Notes under the pieces: generated by a model | What the model was told of the DNA's origin: nothing | The model's database searches: none | Seen by the model: only the letters and a program-made list of their open reading frames with translations | Shown here: positions 1 through 6,640 of the stretch, one piece after another | How positions within the stretch are numbered: position 1 is the stretch's first letter | Layout: each line of letters starts with the position of its first letter | DNA from: Deltaproteobacteria bacterium | GTDB taxonomy: Bacteria > Desulfobacterota > Binatia > Bin18 | DNA length: 11,801 nt | Reading direction: 5' to 3' | Assembly: GCA_016200595.1 (NCBI GenBank) | Contig: JACQEL010000526.1 | Span: 1-11,801, forward strand | Translations under genes and position numbers: made by a program

Positions 1-12
1 CGGTCTATACAA

Positions 13-36
13 CCTTCCCCAACGTGGGGAGGAAGG
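13..36. other. Small imperfect hairpin downstream of the ABC operon
   Basis: CCTTCC (13-18) and GGAAGG (31-36) are perfect complements, with CC/GG pairing possible inside. The hairpin lies about 120 bp beyond the last gene of the ABC operon, in the right place for a minus-strand terminator. However, only TTGTAT follows it on that strand, so the U-tract is poor. The rest of 1-156 holds no gene I can support. Confidence 0.25.
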
Positions 37-156
37 GCCCCGCACTGCTGGCGTTCGGACCTGGGAGCGTCTTCATGGCGCGGGGAATAACAATCCTCAA
101 GAGTAGGGAAAATGGTCTTTTCAGCTGCTGCCCGAGCCGACTCAGCTAGCCGCGTC

Positions 157-699
157 CTACCCTGCCGCACTATTGGCGGCCGCGGTCACGAGTTTGCGCA
201 TGTCCCATAAGACCACGGCTCCCACTAAGACGACTTGCGGCGATTCGTTGACCTGCGCGTAGAGGCTGGTTTGCACGGGGTTGTGTTTGCCGATGGTCAG
301 GGTGCGAGTGCCCTCCCCTTCCACTTGCAAGACCACACGCGAGGCCGGAGGCTGCAGTCCGTACTCGGAGAGTTGAGCGGCAGCGTCTTCGACTTCACCA
401 AGGTTCACCAATTTTCTGAGATTCGTGAGAAAGTCGTCGATAGCATCAGTTGGCAGCGGGGCTCCGCTGGCGGCTTGTTTCCACCCCTCAGCAGTGCGCT
501 GACACACCAGGTGTTGACCATCAAAGAGCAGGTCGACCTGGGTCACATGTTCTGAGGTGAAATCGAGAACCGTACGCTCGGTCTTTTGCTCAGCCCCTGT
601 TCCGAGCGTTTTCTTCTCTGGAGCGGTAGCATAGGTGTACCCACCCAGCACACATGCCAGGAGGACAAGGATCAAAACACGACGGCTGTCGCTGCTCAT
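157..699 (-). CDS. DUF4340 domain protein, membrane-anchored, last gene of ABC operon
   Basis: A 180-residue protein with an N-terminal hydrophobic segment (about residues 8-23) following two arginines, so it is either inner-membrane anchored or carries an uncleaved signal, with the rest in the periplasm. Residues 43-160 fit DUF4340: alternating short beta strands, a YGLQPP turn at 113-118, a TLTIGKHNP stretch at 133-141 and a YAQV strand at 147-150. DUF4340 proteins commonly follow GldG-like genes in ABC operons; their biochemical role is not known. The ATG overlaps the stop of the upstream GldG-like gene by four bases (ATGA), which indicates translational coupling. At 180 residues it is shorter than many DUF4340 proteins, which can carry repeated domains. 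The stop is TAG, and the reading frame shows no sign of truncation. Family assignment is fairly secure; function is unknown. Confidence 0.82.
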   Translation of the reverse strand: MSSDSRRVLILVLLACVLGGYTYATAPEKKTLGTGAEQKTERTVLDFTSEHVTQVDLLFDGQHLVCQRTAEGWKQAASGAPLPTDAIDDFLTNLRKLVNLGEVEDAAAQLSEYGLQPPASRVVLQVEGEGTRTLTIGKHNPVQTSLYAQVNESPQVVLVGAVVLWDMRKLVTAAANSAAG

Positions 700-2114
700 C
701 CCTTCCTTCTCCGCCGGGCAAAAACGGCCATGCCAACGAGAAACACCAAAGTTGGCTCGACAATGACCATCAACCAGAAAAACAGGCGCGACTGTGAAGC
801 CGACAGATAGAGACTCTGCGCGGGCGTGGTGTTCCGTTTCGTACTGGGCACGTTGGGGGTACGGCCGAGGGCAACTAACTCTGGGCGGCCGAGCACCCAG
901 CCAACCGTGTTCATAAACAGATCGACATTGCCCGGCACACGCGCGTAGAAATTATCGACAAAGTCCGAGTCACCCATGACCACAATCTTGCCGGTGTTTT
1001 CCTTGCCGACGGTTGCCACCGCCGCGACTGGGAGGGGGCCCTTCTCGTCCTCGCCCGCCTTGAAGGTTAATTCATTGCGCTCAGCCCGCTCACGATTCTT
1101 CAACGCCCAGCTGGTGTCACTGGAAAAAGCAAACGCGCGCGCCTTCCCCTCCTGCACCCGCACCGAGCGTACAACTGGCAGCAACGGCTCTCCGCGCGGG
1201 TGGCGCGGGAATACGTCTTGCGAGAAGTTGGAAATCATCGGCATGAGCGGCTCACCACCGGCCACCTGGTTCTGATCGTCTACCACCACATCATCTTGCA
1301 GCACGAAGCCGAACTGCGCGAGGTAGCGTGACAGGCCAGGAACAGTATAGGGATCAAGCATGAACAGGGCATTGCCGCCAGCCGCAAAATACGTGGAGAG
1401 CGCCTCGAGTTCCTCTGGGGCCAACTCTTCTTTCGGTCCGCTGACGATGAGGAGACTAGCATCGCGTGGTATGGTGTGGGACTGCAAAAGATGCAGGGGA
1501 CGGACGCGATAATTTTCCGTCTCCAACACCCGACGCAGGACTCCATACCCGGCCCGCTCTTCGGCATCAACCGGATCGTTCTCGCCATGATCGACGAGGA
1601 AGTAAATCGTTTTCTCCGATTGTGAGACACGGAGCAGCGCGTTCAGCATGCGCTCTTCGTCCGCCAGCGGCAGAGAGATACGGTTGCCGGCAGTTTCCAC
1701 GATGGCCGCCCCGTAAGCCGTCACTCCGTAGCGTTGGGCGAGACCAGGAGCACGGTCGAGATCAAACAACTGGTAAGTGAAAAAAGAGCTTTCTTGGGCC
1801 ATGAGGCCCAAGAGCTCATCGTGCTTCTCCCGATCACCGCGGCGGTAAAAAACCGTGGTTTGCACGGGCTGGGTGAGGCTGTGGAGGGCCTGCGCGGTGA
1901 CCTCGGAGAGACTGTATTTTTTCCCAGGGGTGAGGTCAAAGCGTCGGTTTGCCCGGGTGAAGAAGGACTCAACTGACACGGCAATCACCAGCAGGGAAAT
2001 TATTTCGAGCCCCATCAGCAAAAAGCGCCGGGTGGATTCGCGCGCGAACCACCAGGACTCTTCAGCCAGAAGAGGAGGAGTGTTACTCAGTTCTGCCATC
2101 ATGTCCCGCGCCAT
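696..2114 (-). CDS. GldG-like ABC transporter auxiliary protein
   Basis: A 472-residue protein anchored at both ends: one transmembrane helix near residues 31-52 and another near 443-466, followed by a basic tail (RRRRKG). The large region between them should face the periplasm. It matches the GldG/ABC_transp_aux family: an LTPGKKYSLS stretch (61-70) after the first helix, a YFLVDHGEND motif (171-180), a glycine-rich turn before FMLDPY (251-256) and a GDSDFVDN motif (381-388). Family members work with a GldA-type ATPase and GldF-type permease; the substrate is not established here. The chosen ATG has GGAG eight bases upstream. An ATG at 2102 would give the classic ATGA overlap with the permease stop and lose only four residues, so the start is uncertain between the two. 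It overlaps the permease gene upstream and DUF4340 downstream. Confidence 0.87.
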   Translation of the reverse strand: MARDMMAELSNTPPLLAEESWWFARESTRRFLLMGLEIISLLVIAVSVESFFTRANRRFDLTPGKKYSLSEVTAQALHSLTQPVQTTVFYRRGDREKHDELLGLMAQESSFFTYQLFDLDRAPGLAQRYGVTAYGAAIVETAGNRISLPLADEERMLNALLRVSQSEKTIYFLVDHGENDPVDAEERAGYGVLRRVLETENYRVRPLHLLQSHTIPRDASLLIVSGPKEELAPEELEALSTYFAAGGNALFMLDPYTVPGLSRYLAQFGFVLQDDVVVDDQNQVAGGEPLMPMISNFSQDVFPRHPRGEPLLPVVRSVRVQEGKARAFAFSSDTSWALKNRERAERNELTFKAGEDEKGPLPVAAVATVGKENTGKIVVMGDSDFVDNFYARVPGNVDLFMNTVGWVLGRPELVALGRTPNVPSTKRNTTPAQSLYLSASQSRLFFWLMVIVEPTLVFLVGMAVFARRRRKG

Positions 2115-2839
2115 TTCCGCGACTCCAAAGACTGCAAAGTGAGAAACAGGAAGAAGAACGTGGCCAGAATAAAAAAGGCGACGTCCTGGGTGCTAATCAC
2201 CCCTTTGCTAAAGTCTTCAAAGCGATCGAAGAGAGAAAAACGCACGACTGTGCCGACGAATTGCGGCCCGACCGCTTCTTCATTCCAGTTCAAAAACCAG
2301 AAGAAGACGAGCACCCCATAGGTCGACATGGCACTCACGACTTGGTTCTCGGTCAGCGAAGAAATCAGCGTGCCGCACGCGATAAACGTCGCCCCTAACA
2401 GCAGCACCCCTAAATACCCCGCTGACGGCGGCCCCCAGGAGAAAGTCGTCGCCGACGACAAGAGCAGCGGGTAGGCGAAGGTACACATCACCATCAGGGC
2501 GTAGACTAAAAAGCAGGCCAAGAATTTGCCCAGAATGATGTGGGGATCTTTGAGCGGATAGGTCCACAGCAGTTCAATCGTGCCCAGCTTTTTTTCCTCG
2601 GCAAACAGGCGCATGGTCAGCAACGGCAGGATCAGCATCGAGACAAAACGAACGTCCTGAAAAAAATAGGCCCATAAGGAGGAGGTAATATCTTGAAAAT
2701 CACCGAACAAGTCATAGAAAATCATGTCGGTATAGAAGAAGTACCCGGTGAGGATGAGAAACGCCGTCGCTAAGGAATACGCGATGAACGAGCCGAAGTA
2801 GAGGCGCAATTCTTTTTTGAAGACGCACAGGAATTTCAT
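2099..2839 (-). CDS. ABC-2 type permease, GldF-like
   Basis: A 246-residue integral membrane protein with about six predicted helices (near residues 17-36, 58-78, 103-123, 144-164, 168-185 and 219-236). The strongest family marker is TMRLFAEEKKLGTIELLWT (75-93), the cytoplasmic coupling segment typical of GldF/NosY-type ABC-2 permeases. It would form the membrane channel for the ATPase encoded 16 bp upstream; as it is the only permease in the operon, a homodimer is likely. Its stop codon lies inside the start region of the GldG-like gene. The Shine-Dalgarno signal before this ATG is weak, so translation may depend on coupling to the ATPase gene. The transported substrate cannot be told from sequence. 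Confidence 0.88.
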   Translation of the reverse strand: MKFLCVFKKELRLYFGSFIAYSLATAFLILTGYFFYTDMIFYDLFGDFQDITSSLWAYFFQDVRFVSMLILPLLTMRLFAEEKKLGTIELLWTYPLKDPHIILGKFLACFLVYALMVMCTFAYPLLLSSATTFSWGPPSAGYLGVLLLGATFIACGTLISSLTENQVVSAMSTYGVLVFFWFLNWNEEAVGPQFVGTVVRFSLFDRFEDFSKGVISTQDVAFFILATFFFLFLTLQSLESRKWRGT

Positions 2840-2855
2840 AACATAGCCAGCAGAT

Positions 2856-3842
2856 CTAGTGATTCAATGACTCAATTCTCAGGGCTTGTTCCTCATCACG
2901 AATCAACTGTAAATACATATCTTCCAGCGTGGGCTCGAGCGAGCGCACCTCAAGCAGTTCCCAGCCGTTTTCCACGACGGCTCGGCTCAGCTGCTTACGG
3001 ATATCGTCTCCGGCATATTCCACAATGAGCGCGACGGCTCCGTTGTCTTCCGCTCTGCGGACTTTTATCTCTGGCCTCCGCACGGTTTCGACTCCAGGCA
3101 GGCGTTCGAGCACTGCGCGCAACTGCGCTTCTGGTCCTTCAGCTTCAACCCGCACGACCCGCGTACGCTGGAGTTGGGCACGCAAGGCCGCCAACGATTC
3201 TGAGGCTAAGATACGCCCCTGATGGATGATGATGACCCGGTCACACACCGAACTGACCTCAGACAAAATATGAGTCGAGAGAATAACGGTGCGCTCCGCC
3301 CCTAAATTACGTATCAAGCTACGGATCTCCACGACTTGTTCGGGATCGAGCCCAATCGTCGGCTCATCGAGAATCAAGACTTGCGGCCTGCGCATCAGCG
3401 CCTGGGCGATGCCAACCCGCTGGCGATAGCCCTTGGAGAGGTGGCCGATAACGCGATCGCTTACGGCTTCCAACCCACAGGAGTCAATCACGCGCGCGAT
3501 CTCGCGTTTGCGCTCAGCCCGGGGCACATCTTTGGCCTCGGCAACAAAATCCAAAAAGCTCCGCACCGGCAGATCCGGATACACCGACACCCGTTCCGGG
3601 AAATACCCGACTAATTGTTTGACCTGTAAAGCATGGGTCGTCACGTCGTGCCCGCCGACGCTCACTCGCCCAGCAGTTGGGGGGAAGAAACAGGCCAGGA
3701 TGCGCATGGTCGTGCTCTTCCCCGCACCGTTGGGGCCGAGGAAACCAACCACCTCTCCGCGATCGATACGAAAAGAGATGTGGTCCACAGCCAGAATGGG
3801 ACCAAAGCGCTTAGAGACGTTCTCGACTTCAATCATACTCAC
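2856..3842 (-). CDS. ABC transporter ATP-binding protein, GldA-like
   Basis: A 328-residue cytoplasmic ATPase that powers the ABC-2 permease encoded next. It has a complete nucleotide-binding domain: Walker A GPNGAGKST (36-44), signature LSKGYRQRVG (135-144), Walker B VLILDEP (155-161), D-loop GLDP (164-167) and switch histidine H191 in STH. The Q-loop position reads GYFPE (79-83), with glutamate instead of glutamine, a variant common in GldA-type and related ABC-2 ATPases. Residues from about 225 form the C-terminal extension usual in this group. The start drawn is GTG, with CGGAG ten bases upstream; an in-frame ATG at 3836 would remove two residues and is equally possible. As first gene of the operon it is preceded by a 279-bp gap holding a terminator and a weak promoter. 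Confidence 0.92.
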   Translation of the reverse strand: MSMIEVENVSKRFGPILAVDHISFRIDRGEVVGFLGPNGAGKSTTMRILACFFPPTAGRVSVGGHDVTTHALQVKQLVGYFPERVSVYPDLPVRSFLDFVAEAKDVPRAERKREIARVIDSCGLEAVSDRVIGHLSKGYRQRVGIAQALMRRPQVLILDEPTIGLDPEQVVEIRSLIRNLGAERTVILSTHILSEVSSVCDRVIIIHQGRILASESLAALRAQLQRTRVVRVEAEGPEAQLRAVLERLPGVETVRRPEIKVRRAEDNGAVALIVEYAGDDIRKQLSRAVVENGWELLEVRSLEPTLEDMYLQLIRDEEQALRIESLNH

Positions 3843-3868
3843 CGTGGCATAACTCCGGGTCAGGCTAG

Positions 3869-3895
3869 ATTATTCCTCTACACTGAAACCGTCAC
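3869..3895 (-). promoter_or_regulatory. Possible promoter of the ABC operon
   Basis: On the minus strand GTGACG (4/6 match to -35) is followed after 15 bp by AATAAT (5/6 match to -10). The implied transcript would start about 20 bases before the ATPase gene. The spacer is shorter than ideal, so this is only a candidate. Confidence 0.3.
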
Positions 3896-3923
3896 CCCTA
3901 TCCATAAGGGAGAGCAGGAATTG

Positions 3924-3949
3924 GCAGTCAGCTTATTTGCAGTGACTGC
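3924..3949. other. 7-bp inverted repeat upstream of the ABC operon
   Basis: GCAGTCA (3924-3930) and TGACTGC (3943-3949) are perfect complements separated by 12 bases. The pair sits about 30 bp upstream of the candidate -35 box of the ABC operon and downstream of the terminator, so it could be a regulator-binding site. No specific regulator can be named. Confidence 0.3.
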
Positions 3950-3995
3950 ATTCAGCAAGCCCTCTAGCGAACTGGATGAGACTGATTGGCTGCCG

Positions 3996-4025
3996 AAAAC
4001 AAGAAGGGCGGGATTTCTCCCGCCC
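3996..4025 (-). terminator. Rho-independent terminator after the DUF1302 gene
   Basis: GGGCGGGA (4006-4013) and TCCCGCCC (4018-4025) form a perfect 8-bp GC-rich stem with a 4-base loop. Read on the minus strand the stem is followed by TTCTTGTTTT, a usable U-rich tail. It lies about 100 bp beyond the DUF1302 stop and separates that gene from the ABC operon. On the plus strand no U-tract follows, so it acts in one direction. Confidence 0.8.
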
Positions 4026-4053
4026 TCCGATCCTTAGTCCTGCGCTCGGGCTC

Positions 4054-4124
4054 TAAGTCCTGAGTGCTGAGTAGCAAAGGGATCAGGTCTTACTCAGGAC
4101 TCATTGCTCAGCACTCAGGACTTA
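4054..4124. repeat. 18-bp inverted repeat, AGTCCTGAGTGCTGAG type
   Basis: The arm 4054-4071 is perfectly complementary to 4107-4124, with a 35-bp spacer. The motif ACTCAGGACT occurs at 4092-4101 and 4113-4122, and its complement at 4056-4065; a degenerate copy begins near 4036. The right arm contains the TAA stop of the DUF1302 gene (4122-4124). The shape suggests a small dispersed repeat element rather than a terminator, because a better terminator follows it. Confidence 0.7.
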
Positions 4125-6365
4125 ATAAAGCAGATACTGCAGCTCAACCCAAATATTGTCCTTGCGGTTCTGCAACCCCAAGCCACGGTTGCCTCGCCCT
4201 TCGATGTAGTTGTAGCGAATGCTCGCCCGGAACGGGTCCCAGAACGTCCAGTCTATTCCTGGCTGAATCAGGTAGGAGCCTGACCAGTCATAGAAGTAGG
4301 TGAAACTGGGCCGCAGGTTACCACCCATGTACTGAGTGGTAATGGAAAGCGTGGTCAGCCAATCCCGACCGCCGAATTTCCACAGCGAGCAACCCCTGCG
4401 GCTGCCACTGCCTAGCCCGCACACGTTACCAATGGCCGCATTAGTCACTGGCACCTGCAGCCGGCGTACGCGCCCAGCGATCTCATCGCGGTCATTGAGG
4501 ACACTAGGCCCCTGGCTCCGGTCCTGATCGTAGACCTGCTGGCCGTTACGATTGACCCAGAACTGTTGGGCTGAAAAGGTAAACGTGTTGACCGGGTTGA
4601 GGAAGTGGATCCATTGGTTATGGTCCAAACCAATGTTCCACGCCAGATAATCCCGCTTGGTGGCGTGAGTCGTACGCGACCCCGCCTGATTGTCTAACGC
4701 CCCGCCAGGTCTAAACACCGCGACGCTGGTATTGTTGCTGCCATCGGGGTTGACAGTGAGGCCCGGTAAATCAGTCCCTAAAAAACGGCTGAACGCCGTC
4801 GTTCCGTCTCCGTGGGCATAAGCGCGCGCTTGGGGCACGTTTTGGAAGAAGGCAATTTCTGAGCGGAAGGTGGTGTAAATGTAATACAGCGGGTTGTCCG
4901 AGCCCACAAACATGCCAGTTAACGCATTAACCGGGAAGGAGAGCGAACCGCCGGTGACCTGCACCCGATAATAGTTAATGGTGGACCGCACGTCGCGCTC
5001 GCCGCCGGCGATCGTACCGACCCCCCCCCGTCCGGTAGTGTTGGCGCCGGAGGAGATCATGCGAGCGGCCAGCGGATCACTGGGTCCCCAAGGATTGCTG
5101 GTCCAGGCCTGTCCCGCCGAGTTGGTAGGCAGCCCCAAATCCCAGCGCAGATGATCAGGCGTAGGCGAGATGATCGTTGCGCGCACCACCGGGACGTCCT
5201 GATAGGTATAGTAATGGGCAATCGAGAAGGTGAAATCGTGAATAGTGCCCAGGAGTCTAGCTCCACCGCGACCATCTGCCAGGTCGGCATGCGGTCCGTT
5301 GCCCCGCACCGAGCAGTCCCCACCGTGTTTCGGTCCCGGCCCCGAGCCTTTGTAGCCGGCGCCAAACTTCGCCTGCAGCCGGGGATCGGTCGAGGTGAAG
5401 GCATAGGCCGGAATCCCGCGCTCGGCCATGAAGTCGCCCCCACACGGCGTGCGCCCATACATGACCGCGGTGTTGCCGCCCTGAATGGAACCCCAGTAGT
5501 TCGTTGAACTGGTGGGTAAGCCAGGCTGGTTCACCTTATTGTCAATCGAATAGAACCCTTCCAGCGTGAGGTCTGAGACCGGCCCAACTGTGCCAAAGCT
5601 CCACTGGGCGCGCATCATATTGAGGGGAATGCGCCGTTCATCCAGGGAGGTGAGAAAGCCGCCGAAGGTACTGTCCAGCGGATTAATCTGGTCTAAGAGG
5701 CGAAAGCCATCAGTCTCACCCCACGACAGGTTCTGGCGACCGATGCGGATAAACAGGGGGCCTTTGGTGATGTTGAAATACCACTCGAAGAGCCGCACGT
5801 TGGGCCCGCGAAAATTGCGCAGCCAGCGCCGGTTGGACGGTGAGATAACATCACCGGGATAATCCGCGGCCTTCTTATTCGTCGGCCAGGGGGCCTTAGG
5901 AAACGGTGTGTAATACAGCCCGTCGTAGGGGGTGGAAGTCTTCTGATCATCCCAGTAAGGCGCATGCAGCCGCGTGCCACCCATCATGTTTTTCATGCTA
6001 TTGGAGCCATAGGTCCACACCCCATCATACTCGGTGCGCATGTTGAGGTAGTAGTCAAAGGCGTCGAGGTTAGCGAATTGAAAAGCCTGGCCTACGGTCG
6101 GGAACTCCCGCGAGACGCGGTTGAGGTTATGGCGCCATTCCAGGGTAACGAAGTTGCGATGTTGCACCATATTGCCGGGGTAATAGGTATGGGCTGAGCC
6201 GTTCTTGCCGCCCTGAGTGGCGAACACCGCCCGGCTATAGGCGAAGCCTGCCAGGCTCATTTCGCGCCGGTCATCGAAGAAATAACCCCAACTGGTGGCA
6301 GCCGGTAACAACAGCATGACCAAGGCTGCACCCAACCCCCATCTACGGTATCTGTTCCTCCTCAT
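4122..6365 (-). CDS. DUF1302 family outer-membrane beta-barrel protein
   Basis: A 747-residue protein starting with a Sec signal peptide (basic residues 2-8, hydrophobic core about 9-22, likely cleavage near 27). The ATG at 6365 is set by AAGGAGGA eight bases upstream; an in-frame TTG at 6440 would place a charged stretch before the signal and is rejected. Residues 207-235 carry the DUF1302 hallmark (IGRQNLSWGETDGF then LDQINPLDS). The rest is rich in aromatic residues, glycine and asparagine in alternating strands, and it ends in LQYLLY, as expected for a barrel with a C-terminal aromatic residue. DUF1302 proteins are usually encoded beside RND permeases and YCF48 proteins, as here, and are thought to be the outer-membrane part of a lipid or hydrophobic-compound system; that role is inferred. 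Four cysteines (308, 351, 649, 659) could form disulfides. A G9 run lies within the gene. It has its own promoter. Confidence 0.88.
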   Translation of the reverse strand: MRRNRYRRWGLGAALVMLLLPAATSWGYFFDDRREMSLAGFAYSRAVFATQGGKNGSAHTYYPGNMVQHRNFVTLEWRHNLNRVSREFPTVGQAFQFANLDAFDYYLNMRTEYDGVWTYGSNSMKNMMGGTRLHAPYWDDQKTSTPYDGLYYTPFPKAPWPTNKKAADYPGDVISPSNRRWLRNFRGPNVRLFEWYFNITKGPLFIRIGRQNLSWGETDGFRLLDQINPLDSTFGGFLTSLDERRIPLNMMRAQWSFGTVGPVSDLTLEGFYSIDNKVNQPGLPTSSTNYWGSIQGGNTAVMYGRTPCGGDFMAERGIPAYAFTSTDPRLQAKFGAGYKGSGPGPKHGGDCSVRGNGPHADLADGRGGARLLGTIHDFTFSIAHYYTYQDVPVVRATIISPTPDHLRWDLGLPTNSAGQAWTSNPWGPSDPLAARMISSGANTTGRGGVGTIAGGERDVRSTINYYRVQVTGGSLSFPVNALTGMFVGSDNPLYYIYTTFRSEIAFFQNVPQARAYAHGDGTTAFSRFLGTDLPGLTVNPDGSNNTSVAVFRPGGALDNQAGSRTTHATKRDYLAWNIGLDHNQWIHFLNPVNTFTFSAQQFWVNRNGQQVYDQDRSQGPSVLNDRDEIAGRVRRLQVPVTNAAIGNVCGLGSGSRRGCSLWKFGGRDWLTTLSITTQYMGGNLRPSFTYFYDWSGSYLIQPGIDWTFWDPFRASIRYNYIEGRGNRGLGLQNRKDNIWVELQYLLY
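5021..5029 (-). repeat. G9 homopolymer inside the DUF1302 gene
   Basis: Nine consecutive C on the plus strand (G on the coding strand) encode the Arg-Gly-Gly-Val stretch at residues 446-449. Gaining or losing one base would shift the frame and cut off the C-terminal 40% of the barrel. The tract is intact and in frame in this sequence. Confidence 0.85.
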
Positions 6366-6373
6366 AGCGGTTC

Positions 6374-6381
6374 TCCTCCTT
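6374..6381 (-). promoter_or_regulatory. Strong ribosome binding site deciding the DUF1302 start
   Basis: AAGGAGGA on the minus strand lies eight bases before the ATG at 6365. It is the best Shine-Dalgarno in the window and fixes this start over the upstream TTG. Confidence 0.8.
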
Positions 6382-6461
6382 GCTTGGGCGAGACGTTGAG
6401 TCACCCTCACCCGGTTACGATTTCCTAGCCCAGATGACAAAAGCCCTCACTTCTGCCGGCT

Positions 6462-6491
6462 GAAATACACCTATTAATGTCTGTTTGTCAA
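6462..6491 (-). promoter_or_regulatory. Promoter of the DUF1302 gene with upstream A-tract
   Basis: A consensus TTGACA (-35, 6486-6491) is followed after 18 bp by TATTTC (3/6 match to -10, 6462-6467). Directly upstream of the -35 box is a run of eight A on the coding strand (6493-6500), which resembles an UP element. The leader would be about 90 bases long. This would allow the barrel gene to be expressed separately from the RND gene before it. Confidence 0.5.
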
Positions 6492-6583
6492 GTTTTTTTT
6501 CTATCATTCCCAAATTTTCCTGCCCCTCCTTTCATAGGTAGTTTGTCCTTTTCTCTTGTATCTCTTGGTAATTTGGTGAGGGG

Positions 6584-6611
6584 AAAAGTCAGCCTCTGCG
6601 TTCGCTGAGCT
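6584..6611 (-). terminator. Weak terminator candidate after the first RND gene
   Basis: On the minus strand AGCTCAGC (6604-6611) can pair with GCTGACT (6587-6593) with one bulged base. The stem is followed by TTTTCCCC. The short stem and four-base T-run make it leaky at best, so read-through into the DUF1302 gene is possible. Confidence 0.33.
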
Positions 6612-6640
6612 TCATCCCCTCATCGGCACTGACTCTCGGC

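Noticed and set aside
5..76. Small minus-strand frame of 23 codons downstream of DUF4340
   Set aside because: No ribosome binding site and no recognisable features; it overlaps the hairpin at 13-36.
2586..2596. A AAA AAG slippery heptamer in the permease gene, as in dnaX
   Set aside because: It encodes the conserved EEKKLGT motif; a -1 shift would reach a stop within about five codons, and no supporting signal was seen.
157..3842. Reading the ABC operon as a gliding-motility system
   Set aside because: GldA/F/G-like ABC modules are widespread in non-gliding bacteria and no other gliding gene is present.
5057..5507. Overlapping open frames on both strands inside the DUF1302 gene
   Set aside because: GC-rich third positions create long spurious frames; the DUF1302 frame is supported by signal peptide, motif and ribosome binding site.
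6366..6440. N-terminal extension of the DUF1302 protein from a TTG at 6440
   Set aside because: It starts at TTG, places a basic stretch before a good signal peptide, and overlaps the strong Shine-Dalgarno for the ATG at 6365.
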